Source: Pseudocalidococcus azoricus BACA0444 (GTDB lineage: Bacteria; Cyanobacteriota; Cyanobacteriia; Thermosynechococcales; Thermosynechococcaceae). From it: a stretch of 64,000 nucleotides of DNA. Below are positions 25,669 to 34,879 of this stretch, piece by piece. Numbering within the stretch: the stretch's first letter is position 1; each line of letters opens with the position of its first letter. The notes beneath the pieces are model-generated. The model had not been told where the DNA came from, searched no databases, and saw only the letters and a list, made by a program, of their open reading frames with translations. The stretch is from NCBI RefSeq assembly GCF_031729055.1, contig NZ_JAVMIP010000013.1, positions 1-64,000 on the forward strand, in the 5' to 3' direction. A program made the translations under genes and the position numbers.

Positions 25669-25863
25669 CTAATCTACTACGGTTTGATGTTCCGTTTTGT
25701 GGACAGGATCGGCGGTTGTCTCTTCCTCCAGGCCACTGAGGCAGGCCGCAGCCAAGAGGAGAAAAGGAGTCCCAGGGATCAGGGGTAGAATAATGCCAAT
25801 AATCCCAATTAGACCAAACAGGATCCCTAAAACCATCCGAGCCGAATTTTGAACGTGTTTCAT
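25669..25863 (-). CDS. Small membrane protein, DUF454/YbaN-like
   Basis: A 64-aa protein with one long hydrophobic hairpin: MVLGILFGLIGIIGIILPLI followed by PGTPFLLLAAACLSG. This is the LPLxPxTPFLLLAA pattern of the DUF454/YbaN membrane proteins, but the protein is shorter than that family. The charged tail (EEETTADPVHK) would be cytosolic. No strong ribosome site is seen before the ATG. It lies upstream of the ilvE region in a gene-poor stretch. Either a true small protein or a truncated family member. Confidence 0.55.
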   Translation of the reverse strand: MKHVQNSARMVLGILFGLIGIIGIILPLIPGTPFLLLAAACLSGLEEETTADPVHKTEHQTVVD

Positions 25864-26330
25864 AGGTCAGGCAAAGTGAATCGCTCCAGTAACTACTTCT
25901 TATATTGTCCAATGCCTGTCAAGTCGGCTGAGCAAAAACCGCACAGAATAGACCACCGGAAAGAAACTAGATCCTTGGCTCACTGGGACGATTTAACCGG
26001 GCCTGGCTGAATCTAACTGAGTAGAGTAGAAGGATAATACACCCTAGCATTATGCAGACTGTTCCGAAAGATTAGAAATCTTAAGAAGACTACCTATAAA
26101 GTATTTTCTGACTTGTCCCAATCAGAGCCCTAAATGAGTCACGCGATCATCCCTTGGATCAAAAATCCTCACGCCTTATGAACGGCATCAAGATTCGGAG
26201 ACATTTCTGCCAAATCCGGGTCTAACCGCACCATTGAGCTCGCAAAACTTGTTTGTCCCTGGCCTATCGTCCAAACTCATAAACTCTTTAAGTCATGCTC
26301 CTGCCACATCATCCAGGCCTGAATTATTTT
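25864..26330. other. Spacer with a dispersed repeat
   Basis: About 470 bp without a gene. It contains one copy of a diverged repeat (26057-26145) that recurs at 61799-61886. Nothing else was recognised; frames are short. Confidence 0.45.
26057..26145 (+). repeat. Dispersed repeat, copy 1
   Basis: Similar over about 90 bp to 61799-61886. Shared blocks are GACTGTTC/GGCTGTTC at the left end, AAGACT, an exact 13-mer ATTTTCTGACTTG (26103-26115 and 61845-61857) and ATGAGT.ACGC at the right end. Divergence of roughly a third argues for an old element. It may be the end of an insertion sequence or a MITE-like element. Confidence 0.5.
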
Positions 26331-27257
26331 TTAGTTAATGGAAATCGCATCCACCCATTGTCGATAGTTTGGTTCTTGCCCCAAGGTAATGGACTTCAGC
26401 AAGGCCTGGAGTTGTTGGGTTATGGGGCGTTCGGTCGGGAGGGTATAACTTTCAATTTTGGAAACAGGGACAACTCGCGCCGCAGTGCCGGTCAAAAAGA
26501 CTTCATCGGCAATTAACACCTCTGTTCGATCCACCCCCCGCTCAATCACGCTAATGCCCAAATCTCGGGCCAACTGGATCACCGTATTACGGGTAATGCC
26601 TTCGAGAATGTCTTGATCAACACTAGGGGTAATCAGCGCCCCATTGCGGACAATAAACAAATTCATCCCCGATGCTTCACAGATTTTGCCTTGATCATTC
26701 AATAAAATCGCTTCGTCAAACCCCGATTCCACCGCTTCCGTTTTCGCCAAGGCCGAGACAATATAGGAGGCAGTTAACTTACCCCGTAATGGAAAACTCC
26801 GATCACTCTGCCGCTCCCAGGAACTAATCCGACAACTTACCCCATCCGGCGACAAGTAATCCCCCAATTCCAGGCCATAGATGAGAAAATCTTTTTCAAC
26901 TTGATGTAAGCGGGGGGCAATCCCTAACCCAGAGGTATACACCAATGGGCGAATATAAAACGGGGCCTGGGGTTTGTTTTGCTGAACCCATTCAATCAAG
27001 AGATGTTTAATCTGACTCGCCGGTAAATCATAGGCCAGATAACGGGCAGAATTGCTGAGGCGGCGGGCATGATCCTCTAAGCGAAACAAAAATACTTCCT
27101 GGGAGTTATTTGGATTGGGGATACCCCGTAAACCACCGAGAGCGGCTGTTCCGTAATGGAGGGCATGGGTGGCCACAGAAAGTTTGGCATCCGTAAAAGG
27201 AATAAATTCACCCTGGAGGTAAGCAATGGGAAGAAAGGGGGTGTCGCTACTGGCCAT
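26331..27257 (-). CDS. ilvE: Branched-chain amino acid aminotransferase
   Basis: PLP enzyme for the last step of Leu, Ile and Val synthesis. The 308-aa length is typical. The PLP lysine is Lys160 in FPLRGKLTASYIVSALAK, and the EASGMNLFIV and LEGITRNTVIQLA segments match fold-type IV aminotransferases. The N-terminus includes HALHYGTAALGGLRG, the substrate-loop signature. Divergent from the glycosyltransferase-type gene at 27448, with 190 bp between. Confidence 0.93.
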   Translation of the reverse strand: MASSDTPFLPIAYLQGEFIPFTDAKLSVATHALHYGTAALGGLRGIPNPNNSQEVFLFRLEDHARRLSNSARYLAYDLPASQIKHLLIEWVQQNKPQAPFYIRPLVYTSGLGIAPRLHQVEKDFLIYGLELGDYLSPDGVSCRISSWERQSDRSFPLRGKLTASYIVSALAKTEAVESGFDEAILLNDQGKICEASGMNLFIVRNGALITPSVDQDILEGITRNTVIQLARDLGISVIERGVDRTEVLIADEVFLTGTAARVVPVSKIESYTLPTERPITQQLQALLKSITLGQEPNYRQWVDAISIN

Positions 27258-27447
27258 AGGAAGACGCTTCGGAAAGGTGCAGATGATGGGGGTATTTTTT
27301 CCACTTTAGACGGTTTCGGTGATTTGGTCAGAGTCCCAGGCCTGGGTCTAGTCCAAAACGGTCAGAGTCGGGGTATGTTGGGCCACGACAGACAAAATTA
27401 GGGCAGTTCCCCAGTTATTTTGGAGCGTTGTAGAGACTTAGAAGCTA

Positions 27448-28602
27448 ATGATCAACAATCTTTCTGGCCCCATTGGCCGTCACGTTCTCTATCCCTTGCT
27501 GGCCAGTGGCTTGGGTTTGGTGATTGCCCTGATCTTAGGGTTGGGGAAGTTTGACGGCAATGTGACTGGTTTTTTTCGGATTGGGGATGTGATACCGGTT
27601 TCCCCCTATTTATCGGCGCAATCAGTCTTTATTCACCAAGGCAAAACAGGCCATGACGGTCAACAGTTCCTTACCATTGCCTTAGACCCAGGCCTGGGGA
27701 ATCCCCAAACCCTGAAGTCCTTGGATGTACCGGCCTATCGCTATCGGCGGATTTTTTATCCATTTTTAGGCTGGCTTTTGGGCCTGGGGCAATCGGGCTG
27801 GATTCCCTATACCTTAGTGCTGGTGAACATCCTTTGCTTTGGGGTCAGCGTTTGGGGCCTGGGGAAATTATTACCGCAGCAACCCTCCTCCTTACCACTG
27901 CTGTTTTTAACCATTCCTGGCCTGTGGATTAGCTTTAGTATTGCCACTGCTGACTTATTGAGTACAACCTTGGTGATTCTGACCCTGGGTAGTTACCAAC
28001 AAAAACGGCCATGGCAGACCTGGTGCTGGCAAGCTTTAGCCCTGTTAACTCGAGAAACAACCCTGTTAGTCTGGTTCGCTTTGGTGATGACCAGTGGGCT
28101 AAAACGCCGCAAACTGGACTTGGTTTTTGCACCTCTAGCATTAGTGCCATGGGGATTATGGAATTTTTATCTGCGTTGGCGGTTAGGCCCGGCCTGGGAT
28201 AGTCAGAGCTTGGGAACACATTTTAGCTGGCCCTTGACTGGAATTATCGCCAAAGTTCAACAGCTAATCACAACCCCCATGAGTTTGACCCAAGGGTTGG
28301 ATCTAATTGTCTTCTTGGTGCAAATTGCAGTTGTGATTGGGATTGGTTTAGCAGTCAGGCAGGCCTGGGGTAAGCAACCAGAAATTGTTTTGGCAGGTGG
28401 GCTGTATAGCTTGATGTTTATCTTGGCCAAGTTGCAAATTCTGAATTTATTTACAGATTATAGTCGGGTCTTTTTGGATTTATACTTGTTTTTACTTCTT
28501 TTGTGGCCTTACCATCCAGTCCGCTATCGAATTGTTATTTTTAGCCTTCTGGGCCTGGTTAGTGTTGCTTATTTGCTTGGGTTTGCCACAGAACCAGTTT
28601 AG
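27448..28602 (+). CDS. Polytopic membrane protein, GT-C glycosyltransferase-like
   Basis: A 384-aa protein with about ten hydrophobic helices. After the first helix a short soluble loop contains GKTGHDGQQFLTIALDP and YRYRRIFYPFLGWLLGLG. This is the loop pattern of membrane-bound GT-C type enzymes (GYDGQFYY-type motif followed by R-R-x-x-P). It overlaps the following glycosyltransferase gene by one base, so the two probably act together in lipid-linked sugar transfer. The acceptor is unknown. Confidence 0.75.
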   Translation: MINNLSGPIGRHVLYPLLASGLGLVIALILGLGKFDGNVTGFFRIGDVIPVSPYLSAQSVFIHQGKTGHDGQQFLTIALDPGLGNPQTLKSLDVPAYRYRRIFYPFLGWLLGLGQSGWIPYTLVLVNILCFGVSVWGLGKLLPQQPSSLPLLFLTIPGLWISFSIATADLLSTTLVILTLGSYQQKRPWQTWCWQALALLTRETTLLVWFALVMTSGLKRRKLDLVFAPLALVPWGLWNFYLRWRLGPAWDSQSLGTHFSWPLTGIIAKVQQLITTPMSLTQGLDLIVFLVQIAVVIGIGLAVRQAWGKQPEIVLAGGLYSLMFILAKLQILNLFTDYSRVFLDLYLFLLLLWPYHPVRYRIVIFSLLGLVSVAYLLGFATEPV

Positions 28603-29315
28603 TGAACAATGCCGGAGTGAGTAATTTGAAATTATCCGTGATCGTCCCCTGTTATAACGAAGCTGCCACCATTCGCCAAGTCATTGATGCTATTCATAAT
28701 TCCCCCATTGTTGATCAAGAAATTATTGTCGTTGATGACTGCTCTAGTGATGGGACACAAGAGATTCTCAGACAGGATATTGAACCCTTAGTCTCACAAG
28801 TAATTTATCACCCCCGGAATTTGGGTAAAGGAGCCGCTCTCAGAACTGGCCTGGGGCAGATGACCGGGGATATTGCCATTATTCAAGATGCGGATTTGGA
28901 ATATTCTCCCCAGGACTATCCGCTGATGCTGGAACCCATTTTACAAGGACGGGCCGATGTAGTGTATGGTTCACGATTTCAAGGGGCTGCACCGCATCGG
29001 GTGGTTTATTATTGGCATCGTGTTGGGAATGGGTTTTTAACCACACTTTCCAATATGTTTACTAACATTAACTTAACGGATATGGAAACCTGCTATAAGG
29101 CCTTTCGGAAAGAGATCATTCAGCAAATTCGGATTGAAGAAAATCGGTTTGGCTTTGAGCCAGAAATTACAGCAAAAGTCGCCAAACTCAATTGTCGTAT
29201 TTATGAAGTGGGGATTTCCTATTACGGCAGGAGCTATAAAGAAGGTAAAAAAATTAATTGGCAAGATGGTGTCTGGGCAATTATCTGCATTCTCAAGTAC
29301 AACCTGTTTCGTTAA
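28602..29315 (+). CDS. Family 2 glycosyltransferase, dolichol-phosphate mannosyltransferase-like
   Basis: A 237-aa GT-A fold enzyme. LSVIVPCYNEAATIRQVID is the nucleotide-binding start, VDDCSSDGT and DIAIIQDADLEY carry the metal-binding acidic motif, and MTNINLTDMETCYKAFR and FGFEPEITAKV are typical of polyprenyl-phosphate sugar transferases. The start is GTG 28602, overlapping the previous stop by one base; a second GTG at 28617 is possible. Probably makes a polyprenyl-phosphate sugar used by the upstream membrane protein. Confidence 0.9.
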   Translation: MNNAGVSNLKLSVIVPCYNEAATIRQVIDAIHNSPIVDQEIIVVDDCSSDGTQEILRQDIEPLVSQVIYHPRNLGKGAALRTGLGQMTGDIAIIQDADLEYSPQDYPLMLEPILQGRADVVYGSRFQGAAPHRVVYYWHRVGNGFLTTLSNMFTNINLTDMETCYKAFRKEIIQQIRIEENRFGFEPEITAKVAKLNCRIYEVGISYYGRSYKEGKKINWQDGVWAIICILKYNLFR

Positions 29316-29478
29316 AAAGCGATTGCGTCTCACCTTTGCTCCCTCGGCTGTTAATTTCTCCTCCCATTCAGCCGCACCTTTATCAACAACTCAGCCGGAA
29401 CCTGGAATATTGGCATTAGATGATGATCCCTATGCCCACCCAACCCGGCCATAGCCGACGATCAAAATGACTATCCTG

Positions 29479-31296
29479 TTAACGCGGGGTATTTTTGGGA
29501 GGCGGGTTTGCTTTGAAGTAGGCTTGCATTGTTTGTAACATCAAGGGCCCAGCCGTTGAGCCACCGCCACCGCCAGAGTTTTCTAAAAAGACAACCACAA
29601 CAATTTCTGGCTTGTCTGCCGGGGCATAGGCCCCAAACCAAGTGTGCAGCGGGCGCGGCGGATCCTCTCCTGTACCGCTTTTACCAGCCAAGGGGGGGAT
29701 GCTCGGATTATTTAACCCTGACCCTGTGCCATTGGTGATCACTTGCCGCAATCCCTGGTGCAAAACTTGAATGGTGCTGGGCTTGAGATTAAGAGACTCT
29801 CGCCAGGCCTGGGGGCTTTTATTGGGCAGTTGGACAAAATGGGGCCGTACCTTAAACCCACCATTGGCCGGAACCGCAAACATCACTGCCACCTGCAAAG
29901 GACTCGTTTGGAGCGCACCTTGACCAATGGAAAAAATTAAGGTATCCCCGTCATACCAATCATCGCCAAAGGTTTTCCGTTTCCAGGCCAGATCTGGGAC
30001 TAACCCCGCCGCTTCCCCTGGTAAATCCAGACCCGTTTTTTGTCCAAACCCATAGCGATGGGCCCAATCAATTAAGGTTTTTTCCCCCACACGCCGCCCC
30101 ACTTGCCCGAAAAAGGTATTACTGCTCCAGGCCATGGCTCCGGCAAAGGTCAAGGGGCCAAACCCAGCCCGATTCCAATCATGAAAGGCAAAACTCCCAC
30201 TATTCAAGGCGGCGTAGGTCATCAAAACCGTATCTGGGCTAAATTTACCCGACTCTAACCCTGCGGTGGTGGTGACAATTTTGAAGGTACTGGCGGGTGG
30301 AAAGCCTTGGATGGCCCGGTTCACAAAGGGATTTTGCCGCTGCTGTAGCTCTTGCCATTGGCGTTCTGTCATCCGATTCGCAAACCAGTTGGGGTCAAAG
30401 GCCGGCCGACTGGCCATGGCTAAGACACTGCCATCCCGCGGATCCAGGGCCACAATCGCTCCTCGCCGATTCCCCAGGGCTGCTTCTGCGGCTTTTTGAA
30501 CATCTAAATCGAGGGTCAGGGTTAAGTCATTTCCCGGCCTGGCTCTCTTTTGGCCTAAAATCCGCAAGACCTTACCGGCTCCATCCACTTCCACCTGTTG
30601 GCCGCCCCAAGTACCCCGTAGTTGGGATTCATAGCTGGCCTCAATCCCCATCTTGCCAATGACATCCCCGAGACGATAACCCCGTTCTTTATTTTGAGCC
30701 AACTCTTCTTCGTCTAATTCACCGATATAGCCCAAGACATGGGAGGCTACTTCCCCAAGGGGATAAAACCGCTGGGCCTCCCGATCTACCTCCACCCCTG
30801 CCAGTTGGGATTTATGCTCCTCTAAGGCGACAATCTGGGCCTGGGTAATCCCCTTGGCAACCCGTAACAGGGATGGGGAGTTATAGCCTGCTTTTTCAAT
30901 GGTTTTTTCAATCTCTGCCGCTGGGACATTGAGGATTTCGGAGAGCAATTCGAGGGTTTGGGGCCATTCCGCCCGTTTCTTGGCAATGGGCCAGACGAAC
31001 ACCGAATAGGAAAATTGATTCCCCGCCAAAATGCGCCCCTTTCGATCAAGGATTTTGCCCCGCTCTGGAGGTTTAGGAATCAGACGAATCCGGTTTTCAT
31101 CGGCTAATTTGCGGTTATGTTGCCCTTCCACAATTTGCAAATAGGCTAGGCGCGTCCCAATCCCCCCAAACAAGAGCAGGGAGACAAAAATCATCAAGGC
31201 CAAGCCCCGCCCATTTTGGCCAAAGGTGCGCTGATAGGGCTGGTAATTAAAGGAGTAGATTCCCTTAGGAGGTAATTTGGACTGTGCCAGGGGCAT
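29479..31296 (-). CDS. mrdA: Penicillin-binding protein 2 (elongation transpeptidase)
   Basis: Class B PBP of the cell-elongation complex; cross-links peptidoglycan in the periplasm. The 605-aa protein has one N-terminal membrane helix (residues about 30-52), a dimerisation domain, and a transpeptidase domain with the three active-site motifs STFK, SSN (AWSSNTFFG) and KSGTG. The LDVQKAAEAALG and GAIVALDPRDGSVLAMAS stretches are typical of PBP2/FtsI. The order of motifs and length favour PBP2 (MrdA) over FtsI. The C-terminus is Pro-rich. Divergent from glmM; both serve cell-wall synthesis. Confidence 0.88.
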   Translation of the reverse strand: MPLAQSKLPPKGIYSFNYQPYQRTFGQNGRGLALMIFVSLLLFGGIGTRLAYLQIVEGQHNRKLADENRIRLIPKPPERGKILDRKGRILAGNQFSYSVFVWPIAKKRAEWPQTLELLSEILNVPAAEIEKTIEKAGYNSPSLLRVAKGITQAQIVALEEHKSQLAGVEVDREAQRFYPLGEVASHVLGYIGELDEEELAQNKERGYRLGDVIGKMGIEASYESQLRGTWGGQQVEVDGAGKVLRILGQKRARPGNDLTLTLDLDVQKAAEAALGNRRGAIVALDPRDGSVLAMASRPAFDPNWFANRMTERQWQELQQRQNPFVNRAIQGFPPASTFKIVTTTAGLESGKFSPDTVLMTYAALNSGSFAFHDWNRAGFGPLTFAGAMAWSSNTFFGQVGRRVGEKTLIDWAHRYGFGQKTGLDLPGEAAGLVPDLAWKRKTFGDDWYDGDTLIFSIGQGALQTSPLQVAVMFAVPANGGFKVRPHFVQLPNKSPQAWRESLNLKPSTIQVLHQGLRQVITNGTGSGLNNPSIPPLAGKSGTGEDPPRPLHTWFGAYAPADKPEIVVVVFLENSGGGGGSTAGPLMLQTMQAYFKANPPPKNTPR

Positions 31297-31505
31297 AAGC
31301 AGAAATACTCAAAAAATAGCGGAGAAGTATAAAGAAAATGCTATATTCGGTCGTGGGTGAACTTATGTTAAGTTTACGGGCCAACTCATGATTGCATGAT
31401 GGCGCAAGTTTAGCAGAAGAGTAAGTATTTCTTTTGTGGCCCCTCATCTTAACGATACCCTGTCTGCCCGCCATCATCTTGACTGACCTGAGGAGTGACT
31501 AAATC

Positions 31506-32879
31506 ATGTCTGCGGTTAAATCTACCCTGGTTCGCTTTGGTACCGATGGTATTCGGGGGCGGGCGGGTGAATTATTAACTCCTAACTTGGCGATGGAGTT
31601 GGGCTACTGGGCCGGGCGGGAATTAGCCCCATCTCAATCCCCTGGGCAGCCATTCATCTTAGGCCAGGACTCCCGCGCCTCTGGCGATATGTTGGCCATG
31701 GGCTTGGCGGCGGGCTTAACAGCAGCGGGCCTAGAGGTTTGGCAAGTCGGCCTATGTCCAACCCCCTGTGTCGCTTATTTGGTGCATCATTCTGAGGCGG
31801 TGGGGGGGGCAATGATTTCTGCGAGTCACAATCCCCCAGAAGATAATGGAATTAAGATTTTTGATGCCCAGGGCAATAAGCTGTCCCAAGAATTGCAAAG
31901 GGCGATTGAAACCCATTTGAATCAGGGCGGGGCCTGGGAAACCAGTCACCATTGGGGCCATAACCTGAATCGGCCAGAGTTACTCCACACCTATGGCCAG
32001 GCCTTGAGAAGCTCCTTGGGGACAGATCAACCTTTGGCAGGGATGAAGGTGGTGTTGGATTTGGCCTATGGGGCGGCGGTTTCCTTAGCACCACAAATTT
32101 TTCAGCAACTGGGGGCCACAGTCATTTGCCTCCATAACCAGGCCAATGGGGAAAAAATTAACGTCAACTGTGGCTCGACCCATTTAGACCCCCTCCGCCA
32201 GGCCGTACAGGAATTTGAAGCCGATTTGGGCTTTGCCTTTGATGGGGATGCGGATCGGGTTTTGGCGGTGGATGGCCTGGGACGGACGATTGATGGAGAT
32301 CATATTCTCTATTTCTGGGGCCAAACGTTACAGCAGGCCCAGCAACTCCCCGGCGATTTAATTGTCGCGACGGTGATGTCCAATTTAGGCTTTGAGCGGG
32401 CCTGGGAGCAACGGGGTGGGACCTTGGTGCGGGCAGCGGTGGGAGATCAATATGTCCATGCGGAAATGCTGCGTTACGGGGCCATGTTGGGGGGTGAGCA
32501 GTCGGGCCATATCCTCTGTCGCCATTACGGGATTGGTGGGGATGGGCTGTTAACCGCAATTCACTTGGCGGCCTTGGTCAAACGGGCGGGCTGTTCCTTG
32601 CGGCACTTGAAAGATGTCAGCTTTGAGTCCTATCCCCAAATTCTCCGGAATGTCAAGGTTATGGATCGGGAACGCCGCCTGGCCTGGCAAGACTGTCAAC
32701 CGCTCCAAACCCTGATTGCGCAAGCCACCGCTGACATGGGCGATCAAGGGCGGATTCTCGTGCGGGCTTCGGGAACAGAACCAGTAATTCGGGTCATGGT
32801 GGAGGCGGTTTCGGCTACCTTGGCTGAGCATTGGACAAGCAAGTTAGTGACCTCCGTGGAAACCTACTTGGCCGCCTAA
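31506..32879 (+). CDS. glmM: Phosphoglucosamine mutase
   Basis: Converts glucosamine-6-phosphate to glucosamine-1-phosphate, the step before UDP-GlcNAc and peptidoglycan. The 457-aa protein has the phosphoserine site Ser107 in [12 protein letters not shown], the metal-binding loop DGDADR, the sugar-binding GGEQSGH, and the phosphate-binding RASGTEP. All family hallmarks are intact. Divergent from mrdA with a 210-bp shared upstream region. Confidence 0.95.
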   Translation: MSAVKSTLVRFGTDGIRGRAGELLTPNLAMELGYWAGRELAPSQSPGQPFILGQDSRASGDMLAMGLAAGLTAAGLEVWQVGLCPTPCVAYLVHHSEAVGGAMISASHNPPEDNGIKIFDAQGNKLSQELQRAIETHLNQGGAWETSHHWGHNLNRPELLHTYGQALRSSLGTDQPLAGMKVVLDLAYGAAVSLAPQIFQQLGATVICLHNQANGEKINVNCGSTHLDPLRQAVQEFEADLGFAFDGDADRVLAVDGLGRTIDGDHILYFWGQTLQQAQQLPGDLIVATVMSNLGFERAWEQRGGTLVRAAVGDQYVHAEMLRYGAMLGGEQSGHILCRHYGIGGDGLLTAIHLAALVKRAGCSLRHLKDVSFESYPQILRNVKVMDRERRLAWQDCQPLQTLIAQATADMGDQGRILVRASGTEPVIRVMVEAVSATLAEHWTSKLVTSVETYLAA

Positions 32880-33164
32880 GCCCTTTTTATAGAACCCATT
32901 GGGTATCTCTAGCGGCCTTTGACTCAACGAGGGTTTACCCATCAGGGCCTGGGATGGCTGTCAATCAAACGCGAACTTTATCAGCAAAGATAGTACCAAC
33001 GTTGAAGCCCCCACAATTTTCTCACCAATCACCAACCAATCGAGAGAGGATAGAATTAACAGATTCAGTGTGCCTCATTCCCCTACATCTCCCAAGTTTG
33101 AAAAAGGTTTTAGATCGCAGGTCAATATTCATTCTAATCAATGCTTTTTACCATAGGGGATTTT

Positions 33165-34820
33165 ATGATACACCCGATTGAATTTCAATTATTTGCCCCC
33201 TACAACAAAGCAGTTGCCTTGATTGGGTCATTCTCGGCCTGGGAAGATATTCCAATGCAACAAGGAGAAGATGGCTATTTCCGCGCTCAAGTTGAGCTGG
33301 AGGATGGCACCTATCACTATAAATTCCGGGTTCAGTCAAAAAGCTGGTTTGTCGAGCCGGATCAATGGTTAGAGGTTGTTGACCCCTATGCTACAGATAT
33401 TGATAATTCAACCCAAAATGGGGTTGTCCAAATCAAAAATGGCCAAAAAATTGTTGATACCTACATTTGGAAACATGACAATAAGCCCTTGCCCAGCGAT
33501 CGCGAGTTAGTCATCTATGAGCTGCACGTGGCTGACTTTTCTGGGGGCGAACCAGACCGCTATGTGCGCGGTAAATATAAACACGTTGTCGAAAAGTTAG
33601 ATTTTCTCGCTGACCTGGGTATTAATGCCATTGAACTGATGCCGCTCAAAGAATATCCGGGTGATTATAGCTGGGGGTATAACCCGCGTTACTTTTTTGC
33701 CGCAGAATCAAGTTACGGCTCGACAGACGAGTTAAAAAATCTGATTGATGAATGCCACGCCCGCGGGATTCGGGTCATTATGGATGGGATTTACAATCAC
33801 TCAGAATCGTCTAGCCCCCTGACGCAGATTGACCATGATTACTGGTACCATCATTCTCCCCGGGATCCTGATAATAACTGGGGGCCAGAATTTAATTATG
33901 ACTTTTATGATGAAAACCTAGATGTTAAACCGGCCTGGACATTCATTGGTGATGTTGTTCGCTATTGGATTGAAGAATATCATGTGGATGGCATTCGCTA
34001 TGATGCGGCCCGGCAAATTGCCAATTATGACTTTATGCATTGGATCGTTGCCGAGACTAAAAAAACAGCCGGAGTTAGGCCATTTTATAACATTGCCGAA
34101 CATATTCCAGAGACAACTAGTATTACAAATGTCGATGGCCCAATGGATGGTTGCTGGCACGATAGTTTCCGGGGGGTCATTTCCGGACATATTTACAGCG
34201 ATATGTTTGATATTGAACAACTTAAAGATGTGATTGACTGCAAACGCCAGGGCTTTATGGGTGCGAGTAATGTAGTCAATTATCTGACCAATCACGATCA
34301 CAATCATGTCCTGGCAGAACTGGGTAACCGGAATATTTTTAATGAAGAAGCCTTTAAGCGAGCAAAGTTAGGCGCGGCGATCCTGATGACGGCGGTCGGT
34401 GTGCCCTTGATTTGGATGGGAGAAGAATTTGGTGAGTGTAAACATAACACCCAAGAGCAGGCCAAAATTGAATGGGATCTGTTAGGAAATGATTTAAATC
34501 GGGATTTGTTTGAATATTATAAAGGGTTGATTCATCTGCGCAAAAACAATCAGGCTCTCTATGCAGAAAATATTAACTTTTTTCACCAGGATCCCAATTC
34601 CCATGTGCTTGCTTACACGCGCTGGAATGAGGAAGGCTCACGGGTTGCGGTTGTTGCTAATTTTTCGGGTAACTTCTGGGCTGGCTATACCATTTCTCAC
34701 TTCCCAGCCAATGGAACCTGGCACGAATGGACAGGCGATTATGATGTTGAGTCTGGGGCCGATAACATGATGATTGACTTGGCAGAATACGAAGCCAAAG
34801 TGTTTGTCTGGCAGGGTTAA
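33165..34820 (+). CDS. GH13 alpha-amylase family enzyme, branching-enzyme-like
   Basis: A 551-aa enzyme from the ATG at 33165, which is preceded by AGGGGA. Residues about 1-90 form a CBM48-type domain (FQLFAPYNKAVALIGSFSAW). The catalytic barrel has all GH13 motifs: the DGIYNH region, nucleophile Asp in GIRYDAARQI, acid/base Glu in YNIAEHIPE, and NHDHNH. A small C-terminal beta domain follows. It is shorter than cyanobacterial GlgB or GlgX. It acts on alpha-glucans (glycogen) in the cytosol; whether it branches, debranches or hydrolyses cannot be told. Confidence 0.85.
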   Translation: MIHPIEFQLFAPYNKAVALIGSFSAWEDIPMQQGEDGYFRAQVELEDGTYHYKFRVQSKSWFVEPDQWLEVVDPYATDIDNSTQNGVVQIKNGQKIVDTYIWKHDNKPLPSDRELVIYELHVADFSGGEPDRYVRGKYKHVVEKLDFLADLGINAIELMPLKEYPGDYSWGYNPRYFFAAESSYGSTDELKNLIDECHARGIRVIMDGIYNHSESSSPLTQIDHDYWYHHSPRDPDNNWGPEFNYDFYDENLDVKPAWTFIGDVVRYWIEEYHVDGIRYDAARQIANYDFMHWIVAETKKTAGVRPFYNIAEHIPETTSITNVDGPMDGCWHDSFRGVISGHIYSDMFDIEQLKDVIDCKRQGFMGASNVVNYLTNHDHNHVLAELGNRNIFNEEAFKRAKLGAAILMTAVGVPLIWMGEEFGECKHNTQEQAKIEWDLLGNDLNRDLFEYYKGLIHLRKNNQALYAENINFFHQDPNSHVLAYTRWNEEGSRVAVVANFSGNFWAGYTISHFPANGTWHEWTGDYDVESGADNMMIDLAEYEAKVFVWQG

Positions 34821-34879
34821 TTTCTGTTGAGCCGTGAACAATCTGTACTGTAAGGCTAGAGTTTATTTCAAAATCATCA

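Noticed and set aside
29316-29454. Coding-like tail after the family 2 glycosyltransferase (ending PEPGILALDDDPYAHPTRP)
   Set aside because: It is in a different frame from the enzyme, has no start of its own, and matches nothing; too short to call.
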